NCBI GenBank assembly: GCA_019704295.1
Contig: AP024596.1
Coordinates: forward strand, 853,369-917,368
DNA length: 64,000 nt
Reading direction: 5' to 3'
Source of the DNA: Sulfolobales archaeon HS-7
GTDB taxonomy: Archaea; Thermoproteota; Thermoprotei_A; Sulfolobales; Sulfolobaceae
Shown: positions 57,480 to 64,000 of the stretch, in pieces
Numbering within the stretch: the stretch's first letter is position 1
Layout of the letters: each line of letters opens with the position of its first letter
Notes under the pieces: generated by a model
Seen by the model: the letters and a program-made list of their open reading frames with translations, nothing else
Databases searched by the model: none
What the model was told of the DNA's origin: nothing
Made by a program: the position numbers and the translations under genes

Positions 57480-58454
57480 TTAAACTCGTATTATGGTCGT
57501 CTGAAGGATTACTGCCAATATGGCGAACACGATCTCTATTAACCATATTATTATCACAATTTCATATTCCTTAAAATTTCCGGCTTTCATGATAACATGA
57601 GTCAGCGACTGCGGTGCTTTACTCCATCTCAGAGTACCGTCCCTATTAATTTCTCCAAAGGAAATTCCCTTGAATTTAGTTCTCGCCTTTAATATAAATT
57701 CGAGAACATAAGGGAGATATAATACTGCAGTGGCGGTAAGCATATAGCCGCCTATACCTATAGCTCCAATTGTAGCTCCTATAAAATACGTCCCTATGTT
57801 GCCTGGAAATACTTTTGCAGGGTAAAAATTGAATATAAGGAAAGCGACTAACGAAAATATTAGCGACAAGGCTAGAATGCCCGCTTCATGTGTTACTCCA
57901 GTATGTGTTAAACCTATGTACGCTAATGCTGAGGCCATAATTATTCCCTGACCTGTACCCAAGCCATTAAGGCCTTCAAGCATATTGAAAGCGTTAGCGG
58001 TAATAGTTAAGACAGCTGGAATTAATATGATGTAGTATAACAATCCAAAATTTACTAATCCAATGAAAGGTACTGAAATTGTTGTATGTCCTATAGTTGC
58101 AACGGCTAGAGGTACTGAGGCAAATACTGGCAAAAAGGCTCTTATTGATTGCCTTAGATTTAGGAAGTCATCGAGAGCACCAATGAAGGCTAGGGCAAGT
58201 ACTACAGATACTATGCTTGCAATAAGCCTAAGATATCTTGGTTCTAAAGCCTCAAGCGTAAAGGCTCCAGCCAAAAATCCTGTTATAGGACCTATTCCGC
58301 CAAGAAGAGGAACTTCACGTGAATCCCCCTTGTTTACGTCTTTCCCCTTAAAATTTCTGCTACCGGCAACATTTATTACCCATCTGGTAGAAAGGAGTGA
58401 TACCACGAAAGATATAACGACAAGTAATATAAGTTTGATAAGTTCACTATACAT
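57480..58454 (-). CDS. aglH: Polyprenyl-phosphate GlcNAc-1-phosphate transferase (AglH, GT4/MraY family)
   Basis: A 324-residue membrane enzyme with ten or so helices that begins N-glycan assembly by moving sugar-1-phosphate to dolichyl phosphate. Family features: DSREVPLLGGIGP near 45-57, the aspartate pair FIGALDDFLNLRQ, TANAFNMLEGLNGLGTG, and FPGNIGTYFIGA. Its last base overlaps the start of the polyprenyl synthase gene's end (1 bp), so lipid carrier and glycan synthesis genes are coupled. In Sulfolobus acidocaldarius aglH is reported to be essential. Confidence 0.88.
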   Translation of the reverse strand: MYSELIKLILLVVISFVVSLLSTRWVINVAGSRNFKGKDVNKGDSREVPLLGGIGPITGFLAGAFTLEALEPRYLRLIASIVSVVLALAFIGALDDFLNLRQSIRAFLPVFASVPLAVATIGHTTISVPFIGLVNFGLLYYIILIPAVLTITANAFNMLEGLNGLGTGQGIIMASALAYIGLTHTGVTHEAGILALSLIFSLVAFLIFNFYPAKVFPGNIGTYFIGATIGAIGIGGYMLTATAVLYLPYVLEFILKARTKFKGISFGEINRDGTLRWSKAPQSLTHVIMKAGNFKEYEIVIIIWLIEIVFAILAVILQTTIIRV

Positions 58455-59452
58455 TACTTTCTCCTTTCAATGGTAAGATCTAGTACTTGAGATATGTATT
58501 TTCTTGGAAGAGGATTTTTCTCGGGTAATTGATCAATTAGTATTTTTGCTTGCTTTATATACTCCGATGCCTTTTGTCTAGCATAATCGAGAGAATACCT
58601 AAGGATAATATTTACTGCCTTTTCTAATTCAGATTGTGATACTTCCTTATTGCCTAGAACCCTGGTTATGAACTCTTTCTCGTTCCTGTCTGCGTCCTCA
58701 AATGCCTTAATAATTAGAATGGTCTTCTTACCTTCTCTCAAATCGCTGAATTTCGGTTTCCCGATCTCGGTTTCATCCCCAGTAAGCCCTAATATATCAT
58801 CAACTATCTGGAACGCGATCCCAGTATTTATCCCAGCTCTTATCGTCATGTCTACAATTTTTGTGTCCTGACCAGAAATTAATGCTCCTAATCCCATTGC
58901 GGCACCAAATAACTGGGCTGTTTTCTTCTCTATCATCTTAAAATACCTGTCTTCAGCTACAATAGGGGAATTCTCAAAACCCATATCAATTGCCTGACCC
59001 TCAGCTATTATTATTATTGAATCATGTATTAGTCTTATACTTTCATATATTATCTGCTCGTTTAGTCCCCTTACTGCCTCTAGTATTGTTCTCATTCCTA
59101 AGGCATGAAGCAAATCTCCTGCAAGAATAGCGTTATTTATACCGTATTCAGCATGAACAGATTTTACGCCTCGTCTAAGTTCGTCCCTATCCATTATATC
59201 GTCGTGAATTAGGGTGAACACGTGAAGCATTTCTATTCCAGCCCCAGCAAGGATGGCACGATTAGTATCTCCGCCTAACATATCCGTAATCATATACGTG
59301 ATAACAGGTCTGAGCCTTTTTCCTCCAGCCTTGAAGAGGTGAGTTGCGGCTTCATAAAGATTTCTTTCATACTCGTCCTGTAATCCTGGTGTCAGTTTTT
59401 CAATGATAGTGTTATCAACATGCCCGATTACGTTGTTAATATAACTTTCCAT
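58454..59452 (-). CDS. gds: Geranylgeranyl/polyprenyl diphosphate synthase
   Basis: A prenyltransferase of about 332 residues that condenses IPP with allylic diphosphates for archaeol chains. The first aspartate-rich motif is HDDIMDRDELRRG, the second is IVDDILGL, and GGKRLRP and KFSDLREGKKT are also intact. I start at ATG 59452 (MESYINNVI), which overlaps the fni stop; an ATG eight codons upstream (59476) is possible. Chain length (C20 or C25) cannot be decided by eye. Confidence 0.9.
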   Translation of the reverse strand: MESYINNVIGHVDNTIIEKLTPGLQDEYERNLYEAATHLFKAGGKRLRPVITYMITDMLGGDTNRAILAGAGIEMLHVFTLIHDDIMDRDELRRGVKSVHAEYGINNAILAGDLLHALGMRTILEAVRGLNEQIIYESIRLIHDSIIIIAEGQAIDMGFENSPIVAEDRYFKMIEKKTAQLFGAAMGLGALISGQDTKIVDMTIRAGINTGIAFQIVDDILGLTGDETEIGKPKFSDLREGKKTILIIKAFEDADRNEKEFITRVLGNKEVSQSELEKAVNIILRYSLDYARQKASEYIKQAKILIDQLPEKNPLPRKYISQVLDLTIERRK

Positions 59453-60548
59453 CGATATGTTTTCTAATCTCTTCATATTTTAAAACTTCTATACCTCTGG
59501 CTTGGATCCAGTTCAAAAGTTTACTTGAAATCACTAAAGGTACCTTATGAAGTTGTTTGACGTCTTTAGAACCAGTAAGTAACATACCTACCTTCAACTC
59601 AAATATCACACTCTGTAAGAACTCTGTCAATGAAGCCTTTCCCCTTATGACCTCTCCAAGGGCTGGTAATGCGAACCCACTGATGTTAGATCCTAGAGCG
59701 ATAGCCTTTGCTACATCCAGACCGTTCCTTATTCCCCCGCTTCCTATTATGAATGCGTTATTCATTACATATCGCGTTTCAATTATTGAAGCAGCTGTTG
59801 GTATCCCCCAATTAGCAAACAACTTAGCGCTCTTAGATTTGGGATTATTCCTGCGTTGACCTCTTATCATCTCAACTCCTATCCAGCTTGTCCCTCCTGC
59901 TCCTGAAATGTCAACATACGAAATTCCATGCTTTTCTAACAGGTTTGCTGTCTCCATTGATATTCCACAGCCAGTTTCCTTAACTATTAAGGGTATGTCT
60001 AGGCTCCTGGATAAGTCGACAAGTTTTTCTAGATACTCGAAATAGTAGTTAGTTTCCCCTTCAGGCTGAAACACTTCTTGTGCGACGTTTAAATGTACTG
60101 CTAATGCATCAGCTTCAATCAAGTTAATTAGCTTATCAATCTCTTTTACTGTATAATTTGCGAGTTGTGGATACCCGATGTTCGCTATCAACGGAATTGA
60201 AGGAGCCTTCTTTCTAGCGATCCTGAATGATTCCTCTGCTTCACTGTTTTCTATTGCAATTCTTTGGCTTCCAACACCCATTGGAATGCCTATGTTTTCC
60301 GCTACCTCAGCAATAGTGGAGTTTATTAGCATTAGTTCCTCAGATCCTCCTGTCATACCCGTAATCATAAACGGGGCGGAAATTTCCTTTTTTAGAAATT
60401 TCGTTCCAATGTTAATCTCCTCGATCGAGAAACCTGGTATTGCTTGATGTACTAGGTCTACATCGGACATAAGGGTCGACGTTATTCCATCCACATCGCC
60501 GTATAAGGTAACCTCTATATGTTCCATTTTTCTTTTCTTAATTGACAT
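59436..60548 (-). CDS. fni: Isopentenyl-diphosphate delta-isomerase, type 2
   Basis: A 370-residue FMN- and NADPH-dependent IPP/DMAPP isomerase with a TIM barrel. Blocks: APFMITGMTGGSEE, GMPMGVGSQR-like (IPMGVGSQRIAIE), LNVAQEVFQPEGE, VKETGCGIS, DISGAGGTSWIGVE, GSGGIRNGLDVAKAIALGS. It lies in the order unknown ORF - fni - gds - aglH on the minus strand with short gaps or overlaps, an isoprenoid-lipid operon. Confidence 0.94.
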   Translation of the reverse strand: MSIKKRKMEHIEVTLYGDVDGITSTLMSDVDLVHQAIPGFSIEEINIGTKFLKKEISAPFMITGMTGGSEELMLINSTIAEVAENIGIPMGVGSQRIAIENSEAEESFRIARKKAPSIPLIANIGYPQLANYTVKEIDKLINLIEADALAVHLNVAQEVFQPEGETNYYFEYLEKLVDLSRSLDIPLIVKETGCGISMETANLLEKHGISYVDISGAGGTSWIGVEMIRGQRRNNPKSKSAKLFANWGIPTAASIIETRYVMNNAFIIGSGGIRNGLDVAKAIALGSNISGFALPALGEVIRGKASLTEFLQSVIFELKVGMLLTGSKDVKQLHKVPLVISSKLLNWIQARGIEVLKYEEIRKHIDGKLY

Positions 60549-60559
60549 TATAATCGCTC

Positions 60560-61219
60560 TTAATTATTACATTTTACACTAAATAAACATGCGTATCTAC
60601 CATCCCATATCCACTTAAACCTATCTTCATTCTCTATAGGCAGACTATATAGTGCGTACCAAAGCCCGTTCTCTAGCCTTATTAGCTCTTTTTTTATTTC
60701 ACGGCTCATTAATACTGGAATTATTCCCAGAAGGTGAACTAGAGGTTCCACTAATTCGGCGGAAATAGGTTTCAACTCAACTCTATTCCTGAGCTCAACG
60801 TTTATTAAAGGCATATCGACTCTAATTGGTTCCTCTCCTTCCCTGTATAAGATACTGCCCAATCTTTCCGAAAGTCTTAATCCCCTTATTAACGATTTAT
60901 AAGGTGCTATTTCATCCACTAGCTCAAGGACTTCTATTTTCTCATCCTCACTCATCGCTAATTCTTTAGCTATGTTGTTTGCAAGTATTTCAGTCTCTTT
61001 TACGTACTTTACACTTTGAGGCAAATCCCCCTTAATTGTTGGTATTTTTTTAGGCATAAATCCAACTATCTCTTTCATTTCTTTTATGTAAGGGGGAATT
61101 TCGGTGTTATCTGCAATTTCAAACTGTATATCAAAATTGTATGGGGCACGAATGACGAGAATCGGATTGTTTTTGTTCGGCAGGGGTATACCAGAAAATG
61201 GAATGGGAATAGTTTTCAA
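60560..61219 (-). CDS. Unknown protein in the isoprenoid operon, 219 aa
   Basis: I do not recognise the family. There is no P-loop, GHMP or amino-acid-kinase motif. A Pro-rich N-terminus (PIPFSGIPLPNKNNP) leads to a strand-helix region, then LRLSERLGSILYREGEEPIRVDMPLI and SAELVEPLVHLLGIIPVLMS, ending with WIWDGRYACLFSVKCNN. It overlaps the MEMO stop by 4 bp and is 11 bp before fni, so it is co-translated with lipid genes. Function unknown. Confidence 0.7.
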   Translation of the reverse strand: MKTIPIPFSGIPLPNKNNPILVIRAPYNFDIQFEIADNTEIPPYIKEMKEIVGFMPKKIPTIKGDLPQSVKYVKETEILANNIAKELAMSEDEKIEVLELVDEIAPYKSLIRGLRLSERLGSILYREGEEPIRVDMPLINVELRNRVELKPISAELVEPLVHLLGIIPVLMSREIKKELIRLENGLWYALYSLPIENEDRFKWIWDGRYACLFSVKCNN

Positions 61220-62058
61220 TTAATAATCACTGATAAATATCCTACTACTGATGACTTATTTCCTGATGTATCTCCAGATGTTGCATGGCTTAACATTCTA
61301 GCTTTCAATCCTAACTTCTTTCCAATTACTAATGCCGTCATGACAGGTCCATAACCACACATCGTAATGTTTTTTCGTTCTACTGTATCATAAAGTCCAA
61401 TGTGATCCAATTTTAAGATCTCAGCTATCGCCTCGTTATCCTTCTTGATTACCATATCATGAGGCTCGTAATGTACCATATCTGACGAGGCTAAGATCAT
61501 AGCGGATATGCCGATCAAGTTAATCGTATCCACTATGCCCTTAGCAACTTTCTCTGATGTTTCCGGTTCCTGTAGAGTAATTTGTATTGGAACGATAGGA
61601 ATTTGACTATTGTATAGATAGTATATAAAAGGTAATTGCACTTCTATTGAATGTTCATACAGGTGAGCCTTTTCATTGATGTCAACTATCTCAGAATTCC
61701 TTACTACTTCTACAGCTACTCTTTTTTCTACTCTAAGTTCGCCGAGAGGAGTTACCCACTCACCTTCAGAAAAAACATCAGCTATTTTACCCACTCCATT
61801 ATGGTCTGGACCTAAGATGATTATGGCGTCAGGTGTTCCTAACTCTGCCATCTCGTAAAACACATGCGAAGCTATGGGTCCGCTGTAAATGTAACCCGCG
61901 TGAGGGACGACGAATACTGATGTATTAGGTTTTGCCCTTTTCACCCTAGGAAGAGAACCCGGACCTAACGGATGTAAAAACGCACTTTCAATCTGTTTCT
62001 TAAGTTCAGTTGGATTATTACTATAAAACGATCCAGCCACTGCTGGATATCTTTTCAT
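61216..62058 (-). CDS. MEMO1 family protein
   Basis: A 280-residue member of the MEMO (mediator of ErbB2 motility) family, structurally related to extradiol dioxygenases. Conserved sites [27 protein letters not shown] (about 49-69), [21 protein letters not shown], and [11 protein letters not shown] with the Cys are all intact. In archaea the role is unsettled; some family members accompany AMMECR1 and radical-SAM partners, which are not present here. It overlaps rps2 by 4 bp. Confidence 0.85.
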   Translation of the reverse strand: MKRYPAVAGSFYSNNPTELKKQIESAFLHPLGPGSLPRVKRAKPNTSVFVVPHAGYIYSGPIASHVFYEMAELGTPDAIIILGPDHNGVGKIADVFSEGEWVTPLGELRVEKRVAVEVVRNSEIVDINEKAHLYEHSIEVQLPFIYYLYNSQIPIVPIQITLQEPETSEKVAKGIVDTINLIGISAMILASSDMVHYEPHDMVIKKDNEAIAEILKLDHIGLYDTVERKNITMCGYGPVMTALVIGKKLGLKARMLSHATSGDTSGNKSSVVGYLSVIIN

Positions 62059-62726
62059 TGAGTTAATTTCACCTCAAATTCTTCCACCGGTACAGGTAAT
62101 TCTGCATCAGGAGCTATCTCCTTTCTCTCTCTTAATATCTGTCTCGCCAAAATCCAATAAAGTAGTGCGAGTGATTTCCTGCCCTTATTATTTGAAGGAA
62201 TGACTAGGTCCAGATAGTCGAGTTTGGCGTCAGTGTCAGCAAAAGCTACTACTGGAATACCAATCTTCGATGCTTCCTTTATAGCCTGGATATCTGCACG
62301 CGGATCCGAGATTAACACGACTTCCGGTTCTTTGTACACATCAAGTCTGGGATTTGTTAATGTTCCTGGCATGAACCTACCTTTTATAGGTGTGGAACCG
62401 GTTACTTCTGCAAACTTCTCAATTGGCGTGAATGCATATTGTCTTGCTGCTACAACCAAAATGGATTTTGAAGGGAATCTAGATAAAAACTTAGCAGCGA
62501 TTTTCAATCTTTCATTAATCTTCCTAACATCTAATACATATAGCCCGTCTGGCCTTACCCTGTATACGAATTTCTTCATCTGACTCATACATGAGTGAGT
62601 ACCTATATGAACGCCAGCCGACAAATAGTTTTCTAAGGGTACCAATAATTCAATATATCCTCTCTCTGACTTTTGAATTTCTTCCTTTTCCTCCTCCGTC
62701 AAATCATAACTTTTGTCTTCTGCCAT
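62055..62726 (-). CDS. rps2: 30S ribosomal protein S2
   Basis: A 223-residue archaeal S2. The conserved blocks [71 protein letters not shown] and [15 protein letters not shown] are clear. It is 9 bp downstream of rpoN; in many euryarchaea rpoK and enolase genes occupy this gap. Confidence 0.95.
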   Translation of the reverse strand: MAEDKSYDLTEEEKEEIQKSERGYIELLVPLENYLSAGVHIGTHSCMSQMKKFVYRVRPDGLYVLDVRKINERLKIAAKFLSRFPSKSILVVAARQYAFTPIEKFAEVTGSTPIKGRFMPGTLTNPRLDVYKEPEVVLISDPRADIQAIKEASKIGIPVVAFADTDAKLDYLDLVIPSNNKGRKSLALLYWILARQILRERKEIAPDAELPVPVEEFEVKLTQ

Positions 62727-62735
62727 GATTCCTCA

Positions 62736-62936
62736 CTATACAGGTCTAGTATATCTTATTACTTCTTTAATAACGTCTACGTGAGACATTAACATTCTGC
62801 GGCAGCAGTATCTTTCAACGCCAAGTTCGTCTAGTACTTTTTCTGGTTGTTCACCCATTTCTATCCTTCTCTTGAATTCCTCCCATTTATCGGCAACTAA
62901 ACTTCCACAAGTAAAACATCGCACGGGTATTATCAT
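62736..62936 (-). CDS. rpoN: DNA-directed RNA polymerase subunit N (RpoN/Rpb10)
   Basis: A 66-residue zinc-binding RNA polymerase subunit. CFTCG near residues 6-10 and CCRRM near 44-48 are the four zinc ligands; [11 protein letters not shown] follows the first pair. I start at ATG 62936 (MIIPVRC); an ATG four codons upstream overlaps rps9. Part of the L18e-L13-S9-RpoN-S2 cluster. Confidence 0.93.
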   Translation of the reverse strand: MIIPVRCFTCGSLVADKWEEFKRRIEMGEQPEKVLDELGVERYCCRRMLMSHVDVIKEVIRYTRPV

Positions 62937-62944
62937 TGTGAATC

Positions 62945-63355
62945 TCACCTATACGACTTTTGTCTCCACCGTCTGGCCCCATAACGCATCCATTTCTCTG
63001 TCTCTGTCCTTCTTTTATCCCCAGCTAACATACTTCTATCGTAATCTCGATATATTTTCACTATCTCTTCATTATTTGCAAACTTTACTATTCCTCTGGC
63101 TACAGCTGTACGACATGCATCAGCTTGTCCCATAAATCCGCCTCCTTCGCATGTCACAAATATATCTAATTCACCAGCTATTTTCCCAGCTAATATTATA
63201 GGCTCTAATATTTTATTCCTTACAATTTCAGTTCCGTATATTGGAAGAGGGACACCATTAATGTAAACTCTACCTTTGCCCTTTTTTACGTAACATTTGG
63301 CCACCGCTCTTTTCCTTCGTGCTGATGTAATTATAACTTGATTTTCTTCAGGCAT
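62945..63355 (-). CDS. rps9: 30S ribosomal protein S9
   Basis: A 136-residue S9 (uS9). [28 protein letters not shown] and the C-terminal [11 protein letters not shown] tail that reaches the P-site tRNA are intact, as is [21 protein letters not shown]. It overlaps rpl13 by 8 bp. Confidence 0.95.
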   Translation of the reverse strand: MPEENQVIITSARRKRAVAKCYVKKGKGRVYINGVPLPIYGTEIVRNKILEPIILAGKIAGELDIFVTCEGGGFMGQADACRTAVARGIVKFANNEEIVKIYRDYDRSMLAGDKRRTETEKWMRYGARRWRQKSYR

Positions 63356-63788
63356 GTCTCCATCCCATCTCCTTTGCTACCTCACTCAAATATACGTAAT
63401 AACCTTTCAATCTAGAATTATTTGCCTCTGGAAAACTTATCATCTTTTCCGATTGTAAATAAGGTGGAATATCGTTATATACTTTTACCATTTTTAACAT
63501 TTTTTTACCACTTTCATTTTTGGGTAGCATTCCCCTGATAGTTCTCTTAACTATTCTCTGTGGGTTTCTTGGTCTCCTAATTCCGCTTTTTTCCGGATTA
63601 TACATTGTCCTTACTTCAAATAATAGTTTATATCCCTCAATAACTTTTCTTTTATCCCCGCTTATTACAATTTTCTTAGCATTAACTATAGCTACTTTTT
63701 TCCCTTCTTTCAAGTATCTAATTACCATCGAACACATTCTCCCTAAGATCTGATTTTCCCCGTTTACTATTACACGTTCTTCGCTCAT
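63348..63788 (-). CDS. rpl13: 50S ribosomal protein L13
   Basis: A 146-residue archaeal L13 (uL13). ILGRMCSMVIRYLKEGKKVAIVNAKKIVISG and RTIRGMLPKNESGKKM-type blocks are present. Its ATG overlaps the L18e stop (ATGA). Confidence 0.95.
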   Translation of the reverse strand: MSEERVIVNGENQILGRMCSMVIRYLKEGKKVAIVNAKKIVISGDKRKVIEGYKLLFEVRTMYNPEKSGIRRPRNPQRIVKRTIRGMLPKNESGKKMLKMVKVYNDIPPYLQSEKMISFPEANNSRLKGYYVYLSEVAKEMGWRHA

Positions 63789-64000
63789 CGCATAATCACC
63801 ACTCCTTTTACACTTTTTAAAGTATTGAGTGCATCTTCTATATCGCCTACATCTCCTCCATTACTCCTTATTTTTTCTATGGCTGCCTTTGAGAAGTTTA
63901 ATGCATAAACGTTAACTTTCTTTTTTAGCTCTCCCGTAGCTAATACTTTTCCTAGAACTATTACCGTATCTCCGTCATTTACTAGGTTATCAATCTTATA
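63785..64000 (-). CDS. rpl18e: 50S ribosomal protein L18e (partial, continues beyond the window)
   Basis: The last 71 residues of L18e are readable from the right edge, starting YKIDNLVNDGDTVIVLGKVL and ending SVKGVVIMR before TGA at 63787-63785. GDTVIVLGKVLATGELKKK and NFSKAAIEKI are characteristic. It is the upstream partner of L13 in the usual archaeal ribosomal cluster; the N-terminus lies outside the window. Confidence 0.88.
   Translation of the reverse strand, partial: YKIDNLVNDGDTVIVLGKVLATGELKKKVNVYALNFSKAAIEKIRSNGGDVGDIEDALNTLKSVKGVVIMR

Noticed and set aside
62726..62736. Missing rpoK and enolase genes between rpoN and rps2 as a possible deletion.
   Set aside because: That arrangement is characteristic of euryarchaea; I recall enolase being located elsewhere in Sulfolobales, so this is probably normal.

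Overview
This is a chromosomal window from a thermoacidophilic crenarchaeon of the order Sulfolobales. The evidence is gene content (PriL with a C-terminal Fe-S domain, a Dpo1-type family B polymerase, a PINA-type PIN-ATPase, inositol-lipid synthesis, A-type ATPase, an aKMT-like lysine methyltransferase), low G+C, TATA boxes about 26-30 bp upstream of apparently leaderless starts, and GTG/TTG starts. I cannot fix the genus. The genes are mostly housekeeping. I see no CRISPR array, intact transposase, provirus or toxin-antitoxin system.

Layout. 0-2.4 kb: RNA/translation operon (L15e tail, DUF54 exosome-type protein, RNase P Rpp30, Dph6-like ligase) facing an FKBP isomerase. 2.9-8.3 kb: carAB, a ribbon-helix-helix regulator and a circularly permuted GTPase. 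8.3-9.4 kb: relic DNA. 9.4-15.5 kb: a hypothetical protein, PINA, pdxST, S26e and proS. 15.5-22.9 kb: A-type ATP synthase, one operon F-E-A-B-D-epsilon-K with the membrane subunit I divergent. 22.9-27.8 kb: metG, priL, archaetidylinositol phosphate synthase, and an aKMT-like gene flanked by two small unknown genes. 27.8-34.2 kb: Dpo1 and an MFS transporter embedded in mobile-element relics. 34.2-39.4 kb: tRNA-Arg, sucDC, a DUF47 protein, proteasome beta, a SEC59-like kinase and a cell-surface protein. 39.4-43.2 kb: Fe-S flavoprotein, relics, a probable C/D box sRNA and a SWIM-type mini-protein. 43.2-53.5 kb: ino1 and a nine-gene complex I cluster lacking nuoB and nuoEFG. 53.6-57.3 kb: tRNA-Asn, gltX, tRNA-Pro and a DUF2175 protein. 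57.5-64 kb: aglH, polyprenyl synthase, type 2 IPP isomerase, an unknown protein, MEMO, S2, RpoN, S9, L13 and L18e (partial at the right edge).

How the genes fit together. Complex I-type proton pumping (43-53 kb) and the A-type ATPase (15-23 kb) form the energy core. IPP isomerase and polyprenyl synthase make isoprenoid chains, Ino1 and the AIP synthase make inositol lipid headgroups, and AglH starts N-glycosylation on a lipid carrier. A predicted surface protein with nine N-glycosylation sequons lies in the same window.

Most notable observations: sucD has no AUG/GUG/UUG codon upstream of its conserved N-terminus but has a perfect Shine-Dalgarno 5 nt before an ACG; a 1,027-bp transposon relic with about 20-bp terminal inverted repeats, plus one internally deleted and two partial copies; a palindromic MITE beside the dpo1 promoter; a single ORF fusing NuoM- and NuoL-like antiporter subunits, with a NuoN that has Ala where the conserved Glu should be; a 50-residue ATPase subunit gene; and a C/D box sRNA candidate.
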